DNA of 64,000 nucleotides from Wyeomyia smithii (taxonomy: Eukaryota; Arthropoda; Insecta; Diptera; Culicidae). Both the position numbers and the translations under genes were made by a program. Below are positions 38,385 through 51,390 of the stretch, one piece after another (position 1 is the first letter of the stretch; each line of letters starts with the position of its first letter). The notes beneath the pieces are model-generated. The model made no database searches, was not told the origin of the DNA, and saw nothing but the letters and a program-made list of their open reading frames with translations. The DNA is taken from assembly GCF_029784165.1 (NCBI RefSeq), contig NC_073694.1, positions 26,360,506 through 26,424,505 on the forward strand, in the 5' to 3' direction.

Positions 38385-38636
38385 TCTTCCTGTAGTTCAA
38401 TGCCACTGTCGTCCAGGCCTACTTGGCTGCTATCCTGCTGCTGGTGTTGCTGCTGTGGATGATGATAGTGCGGAAGATGGTGATAGTGGTGGTGGACGCT
38501 GTTGACAGTGGTGCCGGCACCGGCCAAAACGGCTGGCGAGTGGAAAAACTCCCGCTCGGCATGCTCCGGCAGCGGGGTTGGCGTCTCGAAAACCAACGTT
38601 TCTACCATCGAACCTTTGGACGATCCGAATGAGACC
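38385..38636 (-). CDS. Internal coding exon of an unrecognised gene (His/Gln-rich)
   Basis: The minus-strand acceptor CTGCTTTTTCTCTTCCACAG ends at 38637, and the donor GAAGA/GTAAGTACC begins at 38384. The exon is 252 nt with intron phase 2 on both sides, so it could be skipped without a frame change. The frame is open throughout: VSFGSSKGSMVETLVFETP, then PLPEHAEREFFHSPAVLAG, a His-rich run (HHHYHHLPHYHHP), a Gln run (QQQHQQQ), and DSSQVGLDDSGIELQE. It looks like a disordered linker of a large, perhaps neuronal or signalling, protein. I do not recognise the family. The ATG at residue 10 of the frame is probably internal, because the acceptor is strong. No neighbouring exon is certain. Confidence 0.65.
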
Positions 38637-40400
38637 CTGTGGAAGAGAAAAAGCAGAATAAGAGGAAGTTTAATTTCCCTTTTTATAGCAATCGAAAGGG
38701 CGAATAATTATGGCAGCGAAAGTGGCCGTAAAACGGTTGACCTATTGCACTGTTGTGGGGCCGTTCGTGACGAACGAATGCGTATTTGGAGTATCGCTTT
38801 ATGACGGGTGGACTAAAATTACCCACGCCAGTTGTCTACTATTCGAAGTTGCTCTGTTATTTTTCCGGATCGTTGTTTTTTTTCTCCACGGTGACTCGCC
38901 GGAATTGCGATTCAAAAATGGTCAGCAAAAAAGCACTCCCATTGCCAACTTCGACACAGACGATGCACATGTCTTTCAGATGGTATTTGGTGCGAGAAGA
39001 AATGATTCCCAGAAACACATGGGATTTTAAATTCGGAGTTCGCTTGATCTCTTTTTTTTTCTTTTTCGCAATCAAGAGTGTCGTATTTCTTTTTCGAATT
39101 CGAAGAATCTAAATAACAAAAAGATGAGTGAATCGATTTAGATTTAGAATTTCGTGAATCGATTTAGAGGAAACAAGGGCGTGAAGTTTTTCAATCAAAG
39201 TCATTCATGGTTCGATTAGTCTGCTTACAAGTTTTTTTTTTACATTCAATAGCACATTAATGTCTGAGGTAAAAAAAAAACTAATTTATTTCAATGCTGT
39301 TTTCAATAGCCCAATTCCTTGCGGTGAAATATTTATTACAACTATGCAAACATTGTATCGAAAAGCAATTTCGAACTTCCGAGTTTGTTTTTTTTTTTCA
39401 TTTTTCAAAACACGATTAAAAATATTTTAAATATTTCTAATCAATTTTGGAAAATCATGTAACAGCGCGGAAAATTTCATGAACATTCGTAATTGAAAAT
39501 CATAACATATTGATTTCGTTGCAACGAGGGAACAAAAAACGAAAAACAACCAAATTCAGTATCGAATTATCGTGAACCGTAAAATATTTTTACATTCTTT
39601 GCGATCTTTAAACATACATCACGTCAATACACCCAAAGCAGCACAAGGTAAATTGTCGTTATAGAATATACTTGACTGATGTCTGTGTTCGAAAAGTAAT
39701 TGTAAGCTTGCGAGTATACGTTGTCAATGCAGTTGCACAACATCTTGAGCAATAATGTCAAAGTTTGCCAAAAATTATTTAAGATGTTTATTTTGAAATT
39801 TTAGTTTTACTATGCCTTTCAGCTGTTACCAGTTCTGTCCTTTCTGGCATGTTTAGGACACGTCCTAGTTAAGTAAAACCAATCAGTGTCAAATTATTTT
39901 TTTTGCTTCCCGAGAATTTTCCCCTTTTTTGCACAGAAATGATTTCCGGTTACGCCACCCATTCAAGTACACATAACATAACGAACGAGAGAAAATAATT
40001 ATTAATTAACGTTCGTTACAGGCAAGTTTGTAAGACAAAATTGATGATTTGATTTTCCGGAAAACTCGAGTATGTGAAGTGAAAATTTTTCCGACACTTC
40101 GGATAATCGAGTCTTGTATGTCATAAAAAAATTAGGAATTTCGGAAGTGCGTCCAAAGTGGCCCAGAGTAATTGCTCGTCGCGTTCGCCGCTTCTACGTT
40201 TGCTTACGGAAAAACTTCATTCAAGTCTCTGAGGACTTTACGCGTTTCCGACTTGGCTGGGAGCACCAAAACTTCATAGGAACGGTTAAAAAGCTACAAT
40301 CATTTTCATTTCTTCGATCTCTAAGGCAAACTTGTGTTGACAACTGGTCGACAAAATCGGCAATATATTTGCACTGGAGCTCAAACTAGAATTTAAGATT
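38637..40400. other. Intron upstream of the exon; AT-rich DNA
   Basis: It begins with the acceptor tract of the exon at 38385-38636. CTTCGGATAATCGAGTC near 40090 resembles a pogo/Tigger-type terminus, but no partner end is convincing. There is no gene. Confidence 0.35.
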
Positions 40401-43226
40401 ATCGAATAGTCGGGAGTGCGTAAAGTGCAAAACAATTGTGCCCATTTCTAAACATTTTTGAAATATCTCCGGAACATTTTTGGAACATTCTGGAAGCGCT
40501 TAAGGATACATTTTGACACTCTTTCTATATAGCTTGACCCCCGTTGTAACTATTTTGAGTTATTTTTCAATCATTATTGTTCCATTGTTGAAACGTTTTT
40601 CAAACATTTCTATAATCTCTTTGAAACATTTTGAAGATTTTCATAAAACGATTTCGAATTGAAACATTTTCAAGATATATTCGAGAAATTTTTGCAACAT
40701 TATTGGAACGTTTCGGAAGTAATTTGACTCGTTTTTGACAAGTTTCCTTTGTAAAGGCAATATTTAACACTCTTGAAACATTGTTGTGATATTTATGAAA
40801 CTTTCTTGAAACCTTTTTTTTTCAATTTTGTCGAATCATTTTCGTAACATTTCTGAAACACTTTTGGTAAACAAAATCGATATGAACATCTGTACGATTT
40901 GTTCCTGAAATGTTTTGTAACATGTTTCACCGAGTTGAAACGATTCTGAACCATTTTCGAAGAATTATTGAGGTGTTGAAGTAACAAAAACATTAAAACT
41001 TTTAAAATATTTTTGTAATATATTTGAATTATTTTTTAAAAATCGCTTCGTGATATTTGATACAATTTCAAAACTTGTTCTAGTCAAATTGTGCCAAACT
41101 ATGAACATTTTTGAAACATCCTTGAAAACATACATAGTTTGGAGATTGTTGCGGAAGAATTCCGCAACATTTTAAATATTTTTAAAATTTCGTTGAAATA
41201 TTTTAGAGACATTTGTGAAACGATTTTCCATTGAAACATTTTTAGGATAATTTTTGAATATTTTTACAGCATTTTAGGAACGTTTCAAAAAGAGTTTAAC
41301 CACATTTTTGACTCATTTTTCAAACGTTTCTTTAAACATTTGAGAAAACAACAGTTGATACTTTAGAAACCTTTTTGTAACGTCTACGAAACTTCTTCTT
41401 ATTTTCAAATCGTTTCCGAAACATTTCTGGAACACTTTCAGAGAAAAATCAATTTTGAAGGTTTTTTTAAATTTTTCTGGACATGTCTTTTTGAAATTTT
41501 CCGAGACATGTTAGAAAACTTTGTAAAGCAATTTGAAATCATTTTCGAAAGGAGCATTTACGTAAAATCTTTGCGATATTTTTAAGATATATTCGAAACA
41601 TTCTTAAAACGTTTGAGCAGAACAATGGAACTTCTTGTAATATGCTTGAATTATTTTTGTAACATTACTGTGAAGTATTTGATACATTATTGAAGCTTTT
41701 CCGAGCCAAACTGTTCTAATCATGAACATTTTTGAAACATCCCTAGAGCATTCTAGAAACCTTTTTTTAACGATTTTTGTGAAACAATTTCTTATTGTGA
41801 AATATTTTTAAATTATCTTTGGAACAATTGTGAAATTATTTCATGATATACTTAAGATATTTTTGCAACATTTTTTAAGTTATTAGAGTATTAGAAGTAG
41901 TATTATTATTAAAGTATTAGAAGTAGTATCAAAGCATGTTTGAGTCATTTTTGAAGCGTTTCTTGAAATGTTTGTAAAAAAAAAACAGTAAAGATCCCAG
42001 AAACATATTTGTAACAACTATGAAGCTTTCTTGAAACCACTTTTTCAATATTTACGAATCATTTTCGTAACATTTCTGAAACTCAATGTCAAAGTATTTT
42101 TCAAAATACTTTGAAACATGTTAGAGACCTTTATGAAACAATTTAGGATCATTCTCTAAAAATTATTAAGAAATGTAAGGAGCACTGGCGGAACATCTTT
42201 TAAATTTATTCAAAAAATGTTTAAGACGCTTTTGAAACGTTTTTAAAGAACATTAAGGTTTTTGAAACATTTCTGGCACGTTCTGGAAACTTTAAAGAAC
42301 TACTTAAACTGATCCTCTCAATAATATTTCTGAATCCTCTTTAACTTTTTATTGTTGACTTTCCTCAAATGTTTGCCTGTTATTTTTGTAACATTTTTGT
42401 TCCATTGAAATATTTTTGAAACATTTTGAAATCTGTTGTATAACGATTTTTAAAGTTTTATATAACATTTTTGGAACTTCTTTGAAACATTTGATAGACA
42501 CTAGTAAAACGATTTCCGATTGAAACCTTTTTAAGACATTTTGCGACATTCATGGATCGTTTCATGAGCAGTTTCAAAACATTTTTGAAATATTTCTTGA
42601 AATGTTGGAGCAAGTGTCTAGGGACTGTTAAAATATTTTTGTGACTTCTATGAAACATTCTTGAAATCTCTTTTTTAGTACCATTGAAACATTATTGTAA
42701 CTTTTTTGTAATGTAATGTTTTGTAACTTAAACACTATCAGAGAAAAAAAAATCAAATTGAGGCATTTTCAAAATTTTTCTGGGCCATGGCTAAAATATT
42801 TTAAAACATGTTGCAGAACTTTGTGAAACAATTTGAAACCATTTTCGATTTTTTTTGAAGCGATCAAGGAATAATATAACAATTCGGCACAATGTCTAAG
42901 CAATTTGGAAGATCTTTGGAATTATTCTGAATTATGTTTCGAAGCAATTTCGAATCATTTCAAATATATTCAAGCATTACAGAGACATTTGAGAATCATA
43001 TTGTGATATTTTGAGACACATTCTTGAAACCTTATTTTCAAAATGATTAAAGACATCTTTGATCGATTTTGAATCAATTTCGATTTTAGGGCATTTTGAA
43101 GCTTTTCAAAAAGATGTTTTAAAAATTTCCAGACGTTATTGGTACATTCTAATAACCTTAAAGAATCATTTGTGACACTCTGTGTTAGCATTTCTGTATT
43201 ATTCTGTAATTATTTGCAACGCATGC

Positions 43227-43519
43227 CAGGGTGGCGAAAAAGTTTTCAAAATAGAATACCCTGATTTTCCCTGATATTTCCCGGCATTCGTAACAAAAAA
43301 AGTACAACGTAGATCAACGCAAATCTGAATTTACAGTGAATAAAGCATTCAATCGGATATGAAACCCAACAGTAGATGTCCCGAATTATCCTTTTGTGCT
43401 GAAAAAATCAGTTTTTGCGCTGAAGAGCTGCTTAAAAAATCGCGTCTCGGTTTAAAAAAAATCCCTGAATGCTTTACATCGAATCGATGATCGATGATTT
43501 CCAGGTTTTCGACACCCTG
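43227..43519. mobile_element. CAGGG-family MITE, copy 2
   Basis: The ends are CAGGGTGGCGAAAA and TTTTCGACACCCTG, with TACCCTGATTTTCCCTGATA inside. It is 293 bp and homologous along its length to 34220-34589. The flanks are GCATGC (43221-43226) and TCATGC (43520-43525), a near-exact target duplication. Confidence 0.75.
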
Positions 43520-44693
43520 TCATGCGAAATTCTTTCGTGTGATATTTCAGTTATTTTTGGTACGTTTTGTTCCACTACTGAAACGTTTTCGAAACGTTTT
43601 CAAATCTATTGTAAAACATTTTTGAAAGTTAAGCTGAACATTTCAGAAATCTCTCTGAAACATTTTAGGGACATTTGCGAAGCGATATCCAATTGAAATA
43701 CATGTAAGATAAGTTATTTAAGACATTTTTGCAATATTCTAAAAACGCTTCAAGAGAAGTTTCAAAGCATTTTAACACATTTTCTTAATGTCTCTAAAAA
43801 CGTTTGAGGGGAAAAAAACTTTGTAACGGCTATGAAACTTTCTTGAAACCACTTTTTCAATATTTTGGAATCATTTGCGTAACATTTCTGAAACACTTTT
43901 GGAAAAAATTAATATTGGAACATTTGAAAAATTTCCCTGATCCATGTCTGAAATTCTTCAAAAAAAAATTTTTTTTCTAGAAAAACATTGACACTTGTAT
44001 ACCATTTTTGTGGCGTTTGGGAAACTTTTTTGAAATAAGTTTCTTGAATAAGTTTCTAAATCTTGATATAACCAGCTTTGTTATTTGGGTTGTAATCGAT
44101 TTTCAATCATTTTCGAAATATTTCAATGGTTATCACTAATATGTTTAACATGTTTTCATATTCTTAGAGCTTTTTGGAAACCTTCAAGAATCATTTTCAA
44201 CATTCTTTTCACTATTTTTGTATCATTTAAGAAATATTTACAACATGCGAGAATTTGTTAATATATCTTCTAGTTATTTACGTAACATTATTTTTAAATC
44301 CTTTCAAAACATTATTGTAACTTGTTTTAAATATTTTGAAACATTTTAAACAGATATATTGGAATAATTTTTGCAACATTGCTGTACTTCTTTTTTTAAA
44401 TTTCTAGCATGATTTCTCAACATTCCTGAAACATCTTTGAAACATTTCAGGAACACCGTTTTGAATATTTTTTTAAGACATTCTTGAATCCTTTGAAAAA
44501 CATTTCTGTCATTCTTTTTACTGATTTTGTATCATTTTAAAATTATTTACAACACGCGAGACTTTTTTGACAGTTTTCAAAGTAACATTTTTGTTTCATT
44601 TCTGAAACCTTCTTGGAACATTTTCAATTCCTTTCCAAACATGCTTGTAACATTTTGGAAACTTTTTTGAAATTTTTCTGTTCAAAACATATA

Positions 44694-45245
44694 CAGGTCG
44701 GATTCGATTATATATAGTTTTCGATTTTTTTTCACTATATATAATCGAGTTTTATATGTAACCGAATCAGAGAAAAAAAAATTTTTTTTTTTTTCATAAA
44801 TGATTCGTTGTTTTCGAATAAATAATAAGAATTATATTTTTGACTCATAACAATGCATTTCTTACAAAGAAAATATATATTTTATAGTTATTCTTGATGT
44901 AATTGCAGTCAAATGTAAAGAAAACTTTTGATCAGTGTATATTCTTGATTTGTCAATTCGTTTTTGTTTACTTTCTCAAATTTTTCGAAATTTCTTTTTT
45001 TATATTTTTTAAGTTTTTTTCCTTTTTTATTTATTTTTTGTATTTTTGAAATTATATTTATTTAGATATTTTTATTTTTTATTATTAAAATTTTTGAAAA
45101 TTTTTTAAAATTTTGATTTTTTTTAATTTTTTTCCCTTTTTGTTAAGCGAAATTTCATGGATATCCTCTTACAACATATTACCTCTAGATAAGTCAGATA
45201 TAAAATTTAAAAAAAAAATTTTGCTACTATATATAATCGAGTCTA
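44694..45245. mobile_element. AT-rich TIR element, possibly Tc1/pogo-type
   Basis: CGATTATATATAG near 44705 and CTATATATAATCGAGTC near 45228-45243 are inverted. A third internal copy (ACTATATATAATCGAG) lies near 44738. The interior is almost pure A/T. The target duplication is unclear. Confidence 0.45.
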
Positions 45246-45554
45246 AAATTATATTAATTATACGAATTACGTTTTTGAATTATTTTCATTTTTTTGTGCA
45301 TTTCAGAGACATTTACATAACACGCTTGAGATATTCTGTGATATTTTTGCCACATTCTGGAAATTTTTATTACCCATTTTGGAAACATTGGTTATCGGTT
45401 TCCAATCATTTTTCTGAAACATTTCAACTAAAAAATTTTTAATTGTTTTCAGAAACATGTTTTACATATTCTGGATACATTTCTAACAGTTTTTTCACTG
45501 TTTTTGAATGATTTCATAATTATTTACAACACGCGAAACTATTTAGAGATTTTT

Positions 45555-46085
45555 TTCCCTGTGTGGACTCATCACTGCGACCAGAGACATTTGATCTATT
45601 GTGATCTTGCCCAGGTGTTTTCTGTATTCCGCACTTCATATTACTGGCCAGTATCACTATTGAAGTAAATGATACGCTTTTCTCATTTATATCCGTGCTT
45701 GTGTGTGAGATTTTACCCTTACGTTTCAAGCTCTACAATACCGAGCCTCTTTCTATCCTACCAATATCGCCAAATTATAATTCCCTGCAGTGAGACTTCA
45801 CCTAACGTTCCTCGGGTCAGGTTTATTCTAAGAGGGACAGAGAGGAGTCTTATTGAAACCTCGTTCCTACTACCAACGCCGCGTCACAATTACAATTCCC
45901 TGAAGAGGCACTTAGTGCTTAACCTCTAGTCAGTTTTATTATAAGTAGAACTTTTTGTCAAGAGGAAGGAGTCTTATTGAACCTCGTTCCTCCAGCCAAG
46001 ATCGTGCCAGATCACAATTCCCTGAAGACTTCCCTGAAAAAATTTCCTTAAAAAGTCAGACCAGTTTTATCATAAAAGGGATTTA
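45555..46085 (+). repeat. Dispersed repeat A, copy 2
   Basis: It matches 1-390 from GCCAGTATCACTATTGAA onward and carries three internal units of about 115 bp instead of two. Each unit ends with GAGTCTTATTGAA and a CTCGTTCCT-type word, the third being truncated. The leading part, TGTGGACTCATCACTGCGAC, is also found alone at 63235-63258, so it probably belongs to the same element. Confidence 0.65.
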
Positions 46086-46089
46086 TTTT

Positions 46090-46285
46090 TGTTAGGATAA
46101 AAGTCAGCAGGATTCTACAAAATTCAGTTTGAAGGAAGGGTATGTAGTGGAGAACATGAGAATAAACCAATGTTGAAGTCCTTTGACAAACAAATGGCCT
46201 GATTCTACTGAGATTCGAACGCATGACCACCCGCTTATCAGACGGACTCTTGACTCTTGTACCTTGAGGCTACGAAGCTCCCGAC
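46090..46285 (-). mobile_element. tRNA-derived SINE, family S3
   Basis: On the minus strand GGGAGCTTCGTAGCCTCAAG and, about 45 bases later, B-box GCGTTCGAATCTCAG form a tRNA-like head. A body of about 100 bp follows. It abuts repeat A copy 2 and probably truncated its third unit. Confidence 0.55.
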
Positions 46286-46498
46286 TATTTTGAGATATTT
46301 TCTAGTTAAAATGTGTTTAAAACATTTTTAAACCGTTTAAAAACATTTTTGTAACAAATGAGGAAACTTCAATGGAACATTTTTGTTTGAAACAAATATA
46401 TTGAAATCATTTTTGTAACATTACTGTAATTTTTTCAAGAATTCCCAGCACAATTTCCCAACATTTTTTAAACATCCCTAGAACATTGCAGGAAATCT

Positions 46499-46828
46499 TC
46501 TAAACATATAAAAATGCAGCTCTGCTGTCTGTCTGTATGATCCATATAGGTTTGGAAACTACTGAACCGATCGGCGTGAAATTTTGTATAGGGGGTTTTA
46601 GGGGTCCGAGAAAGGTGACTAAGATAGTTTGAGAACCCTCCCTCCCCTGGAAGAGACCTAATACCACCCGACAACGATTTGTCCTTTGACTTTGATCATA
46701 TCCTATAACCGATTCGTCGTGCATTTGCAGACTATAAGCAAATCGCAAGGAATCAATGAATTTGGAATGTTCAAAAATATTCATTTAAACAAAAAAATGG
46801 GCGGGACGAAGTTTGCCGGGTCAGCTAG
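46499..46828 (+). mobile_element. Short Helitron-like element
   Basis: It begins TCTAAACATATAAAAATGCA, has a CTGTCTGTCTGTATG tract and ACTACTGAACCGATCGGCG, and ends GTTTGCCGGGTCAGCTAG followed by T. There are no terminal inverted repeats and no target duplication. A 5' TC and a 3' CTAG before T are Helitron hallmarks. The base before TC is T rather than the expected A, and a 3' hairpin is weak. It is non-autonomous, about 330 bp. Its 3' end is shared with 10479-10574. Confidence 0.55.
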
Positions 46829-47740
46829 TTTTTGAATATTTTGAATATTTTCTGAAGCATTCTGGAAACCTTTGAGAAACATCTCTGACATTATTTTCAC
46901 TATTTTTGTATCATTTCAGAATCACGTTATAAACATGCGAAATTAAAGATATTTTTTAATTATTTTTGTAACATTTTTGTTCCATCATTGAAACGTTTTT
47001 GAAACATTTGTAATCTCTTTTAAAACGATTAAGAAACTTTATTGAAACATTTATGTTCGAAACGAAAATCTTTGAATAATTTTTCAATTTTGCTACGCAA
47101 ACCTCTTCGCAAAACATTAGGAATTATTTTTGAATACATATTTTGGAGATTTTTGCGAAACAATTTCGGATCATTTTGAAACACTTTTGATACAATTCAG
47201 AGACTTCTGAGAAACATTTTAATGATAGTTCGAGTTTCTTTTTTGGCACATTCTGGAAACCTTTTATACTCATTTAGGATACATTTTTAATCGCTGTTCA
47301 ATCGTTTTTGAAACATTTCGATTTGTAACATTTGTATTTTGAAATACTTCGACACTTTGCAAAAACATGTCTAAGGTAATTTGGGACATTTTTGGGAAAA
47401 TATTGGAACCTTTAAGTAACTTTTGACATCTTTTTTTTAAATTTGTATATTATTAGAAATCTTGTTTTTTGAGATACTTCCCAGATATTTGTGTAACTTT
47501 TTTGTTTTATAATTGAACCCAAAAACAAATGTTTCAATTTTTAAATCTTTTCCAAAACATTGTTGAATTGTGAAACAATTTCTAATTGAAGGTTTCAAAA
47601 ATATGTTTGAGTCATTGTGGCAACATTCTGTGAACGTTTTGAAAGTAGTTTTTGGAAACTCGTATGTTAGTAAAATATTAAAAAAAATATAACTTAAGTG
47701 AACTCATTCATTCTGACAAATTTTACAAAAACTCGAAGAG

Positions 47741-48057
47741 CTCTGATATTTGATAAAATAGAAACTTGATGTCTTCAGCGAAGTTTTATAAATTTGATAA
47801 TCTACAATTTTGTCGAAGGCTCTAGCATGTAAGAGAAAAAAGTTGGTACCACAGTGCCACCTTCGCGCTCAAATCGCAAATTAGAAATTAGTATATTTAA
47901 ATTAGCAAAAAATTGAAGTTCTAGCTACACCGAGAGTCTTTATAGATGATCGAAAAAACCCTAAGAGCAATTAGGTATAACTAGATTTCATTCCTGCCCC
48001 AGTGTGCAAAACCGAAAATCACCGCATCGCGCATTAAGTAAAGGTTAAAATGCGAAG
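47741..48057. other. Non-coding stretch with CTTCAGCGAAG motif
   Basis: GATGTCTTCAGCGAAGTTTT near 47770 and GGTACCACAGTGCCACC near 47847 resemble words in the palindromic elements and may be a fragment of one. There is no gene. Confidence 0.3.
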
Positions 48058-48059
48058 TA

Positions 48060-48237
48060 CACTAAAGTCGCTTTTCACGCGGGGGATACGTGCCGCGTAA
48101 AAAAACCGCGTGAATTCTGCAATCCGAGTGAAGCGAAACCGAAATCACCGCAAAAAAAAAATACCGCTTAGGTTCCGGAATCCGCGTGAAAACGCGTGAA
48201 TTCCGGAATCCGCGTAAAAAATCGCGTAAAAAGCAAC
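48060..48237 (-). mobile_element. MITE with CACTAA ends, copy 2, one end lost
   Basis: The left end TACACTAAAGTCGCTTTTCA matches the MITE at 23624-23811 in reverse orientation, as do GAATCCGCGTAAAA words. At the right end the terminal TTAGTGTA is missing: the sequence passes from GCGTAAAAAGC into flanking DNA. Confidence 0.75.
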
Positions 48238-48372
48238 GCATTGCGTGCTCACTAGCACCACGTAGCTGTGGAACTCCGAATTACCATCATCCAAAAACCC
48301 TCGACCTTCTGAACAAGTTTGCTGAAGACCACAACGTTCTAGGACCGCAACTTGGGATATCCGCGCATTCTA
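48238..48372 (+). repeat. Fragment of the CTTTGCTGAAGAC repeat
   Basis: CACTAGCACCACGTAGCTGT and TGAACAAGTTTGCTGAAGAC match the order of words in 56040-56440 (CACTAGCATCACATTGTGG, TGAACAACTTTGCTGAAGAC). Confidence 0.55.
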
Positions 48373-51185
48373 GCTGATGTTAATCTTTTTGAGAGTAGCT
48401 GTAAAATTCAAACTGGGTGTTGTAACACTTAGTGAAGCGATTTTGAACCCCTGGCTGGTAGAATATTTATTTTTGAAAATTCGTGACTAAACGAAGCTCA
48501 ATTCGGCTTTCCTAGTACGACGGTTCGCTCGACTCGATAGTAACTGGAATCGAGTTAAAGACGAAACCCACAAAATTACAGTAAGCAGTCGAAGAATTAT
48601 TTTTCAGTATCATTTTACTTGGCTACAAACGTTTCGACAGCAACTACTATCATCAAAAACTTATTGACACCACCAGTAATAGCGCAGCCCTAAATAACTT
48701 AAACAAATGTTATTGCAACACTTTTATCGCCTGACCGTCTGCGTCTGCCTGCATTTCTCATTTACCCGCAGTCAATTAATATGTGGGGATCTTCCAGCTG
48801 GGCCTTAAATCAACGGCGGTAGTACAGTGTAGCTCTGCTAATGGAACTAATTTTTCCCCACTTTCGCTGCGCAGTTCGATTCGATCCGCTCGGCAAGGTT
48901 GCACTTTGCATCCATTAGAGGAGCCACATCATGTCATTGTGCTGTGCTGTGTCGATATGGAAGTTTTTCGAAAGTGTTTGTTTACTTTTTCGGTCCACTC
49001 CCAAAACACTGGCTGATGGTGTTCATTTATAGTTTTGGCCTCGATCGTTTCGTTTCAAATTAAAACAGAGAGAGGATGACACGATCTATACTCTGGAGTA
49101 AACAAATAACAAACACGTCTCATTTGACACGTCGATTATTGTTTTCCACTTTAGAATGGAAATTGTTTAGACACAAATTGATCGGTTGCTTTTAAGAGAT
49201 CGCGGTCATTGACAGGTTGAACCTAACGGATCCGTTAAATTAATCCGGGTTCTTGGGAGGCGATTCTGCCAGCATAATTGAAAAGAAAAAAATAAGTTGA
49301 AGCGAAGAGCGAATGAAGCCTCTTATAATCCGCGTATTAAATCGCGAAATTAATTCCACTAATTGAATAATCGTGGCTATTCCCCCCGTTCGGATGATGG
49401 AGAATCGGAGCAACTCTAGAAGAGAGAGAGAGAGAGTAAGAAAAAAAAGTTTTAAACCAGCTTCACCCATTCTTTCGTTCAAATTAATTGGGTAATGCAC
49501 TTGTAATTGACTGTTTTCGCACGTAACCATAAAGCCAGGGATGGGTCACTTGGGGCCAATCGAGTCAGTTTATGGCAACCATGACCTACGTCGTGTTTCG
49601 CTCGCTATCGTAGGTTATCGTGAGCACAGAACGAAAAATTGCAATAAATCAATCTGAGAGGTAATTCCGCGGCAGTGTCAAAGACCGATACCAAACAATG
49701 AAATGATTACTATTTTTTTTCTTCAGTGCATTTACTGGGTGCAGTCCGATCGGGGAGCGATGGACGCGCAATCAATGGAAACTCGATTAATCTAATTTCC
49801 GATTGGCGATTGGCAGCCATTGATTCTAGACTTTGTAACGTGAAGTCTTTCGTTTTAATTCCAAACTTAGCTGATGAGATCGATCTTCTCGCACTCTGGG
49901 GGCGGAGGAGTGAAGTGGACAATTTGTTCACTTTCTACTGTTTTTTCCAACGCACTTTCAAGTTGAGAGTAGAAAAACCTAGGGCCAACCTGGGTGCGTG
50001 CGTGCGTGCGTGTTTGCGTGCATCTACACTGACGACGACCAGATGGATGGCCCCGCATCTGGGTCATTTTTCATTTTTGTGGCTGTCTGTTCCGGAGATC
50101 GGAATCATGCCGAAAAAGGGCCCCCCTCCCTCGGATTTGAGATCGTTGTACAAAGGAAAGCGAAGAATGATGGCTTTGAGGTCGATGCGCCGAACATTTT
50201 GGGTACTGGAAGGGAGGAAAGTGAAGACATTTTAATTACTCGAAATGGCGCAGGGGAAACCCTGCTGCGGCTGTGGCAGCATATGGCCGCTGTGAAATTT
50301 CATCGCTTCTTCGGTAGTGTTGTGCAACTTGAAACGATGTTTTTTCCCTGTTACTGTCGACTGGCTAGCGGATTGCAGACCGCAGTCAGGACAAGACAGA
50401 ACCGCTCTGCGGTGCGTAGGTACCGAGAATTTCGTCATGGCGTAAACACACCGCAGAGCAAATCGAACTTTCGACATCATTACAGACACTTGCTCGGCTG
50501 CTGGGGATTGTTTACTTGACTGCCAAGGGCAGCGTAGTGCGTAAATTAAAATGTATTTTTTAACAAGTTACATGGTATAGCGCACCGGCGCACAGGGCGT
50601 AAAACAGAACATGAATTTTGTGAACGAATTCACACAGTTATTACGCAAAAATGAGCGAAATGCCTGCCACTACAAAATATTCTCTCATATGATAAATACA
50701 AGCACCAAACTAGAAGAAAAAAAATAGATTCAAATTCCTTACTCATATTAACTATTTTAAACTGTCTTGAACATCGGACTAAAAAATGACTGGGAAATAA
50801 ATAAAATACAACTGAATTATAATTGCAGTCATAAATTAAAGACGCCTTGTCATGCTCAGTATTACCGAGTAATGTTCAAAATACGGAACCTAAATCATTG
50901 ACTATCGAGTAACACAACAAGATTAGAAAAACAGTCGTTTGGCGCACTAACGTCACTCACTTTCAATACAAATTACGTTGTAGTAGGGATATAAGTGCGG
51001 GAGAATATTGAACACAGAGAATAGGAGAGAACAACGTAAAGGATGAAATGTTTTCCTGCTTGCATTAACGGTACCGCTCACCGTGCAACGTACGTTCAAA
51101 TAAACCATTACACACTATTTTTAAAGTCGCAAATACGTGTTCGAAATTATTGTGACACAAGAATATATTTATTTTAGAGCCGTAG
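48373..51185. other. GC-richer island without a supported gene
   Basis: The island spans about 48.7-50.6 kb. It contains a (GA)n tract near 49421 and a (TGCG)n tract near 49995-50020. Frames up to 173 codons around 49.7-50.5 kb overlap on both strands and show no domain or splice support. Upstream exons of the minus-strand gene could lie here, but I cannot define one. Confidence 0.3.
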
Positions 51186-51390
51186 TGCCTTCAGCAAAGT
51201 TGTACAAATAATTATGAAAAACTAGCTTAGCTTTAATCAATTTCGCGTATAGAAAACTACTTTATGCAGCATAATTGTAGCACATTTCATATGAAATAAC
51301 TCTGTCTAAGACACCATACTATTATCTGCTCATTTAAATGGACTTCTATAAATGAAGAATGTCCCTTAAAAATCAGTTTTTGCATAATAT
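51186..51390 (+). repeat. Left arm of a diverged inverted repeat
   Basis: ATGAAATAACTCTGTCTAAGAC and following ATCTGCTCATTTAAATGGAC-type sequence reappear inverted at 52840-52990 (there GTGTCTTAGACAAAGTTATT). The intervening 1.45 kb holds no gene, and only the R-like fragment at 51785-51880 is recognised in it. Confidence 0.5.

Larger units (their letters stand above)
40401..47740 (+). repeat. Very long degenerate T-rich domain (TTTTTGAAACATT type)
   Basis: Over about 7.3 kb the sequence is built from TTTTTGAAACATTTTTG-like words with spacing of about 12-25. They diverge too far for clean tandem repeats. It is the reverse complement in word type of 33450-36420. Five younger insertions break it: 43227-43519, 44694-45245, 45555-46085, 46090-46285 and 46499-46828. 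Confidence 0.65.

Noticed and set aside
37930..38406. Minus-strand 158-codon frame next to the exon
   Set aside because: It lies past the strong donor at 38384, in the intron, and reads in a different frame from the exon.
40087..40415. A pogo/Tigger transposon with a transposase fragment at 40114-40389
   Set aside because: The two candidate ends do not match each other in orientation, and the 91-codon frame shows no DDE or DNA-binding motif.
49726..50519. Overlapping plus-strand frames of 169 and 173 codons and a minus-strand frame of 85 codons
   Set aside because: All occupy the same GC-richer DNA, have no domain or splice support, and the plus frames shift into each other.
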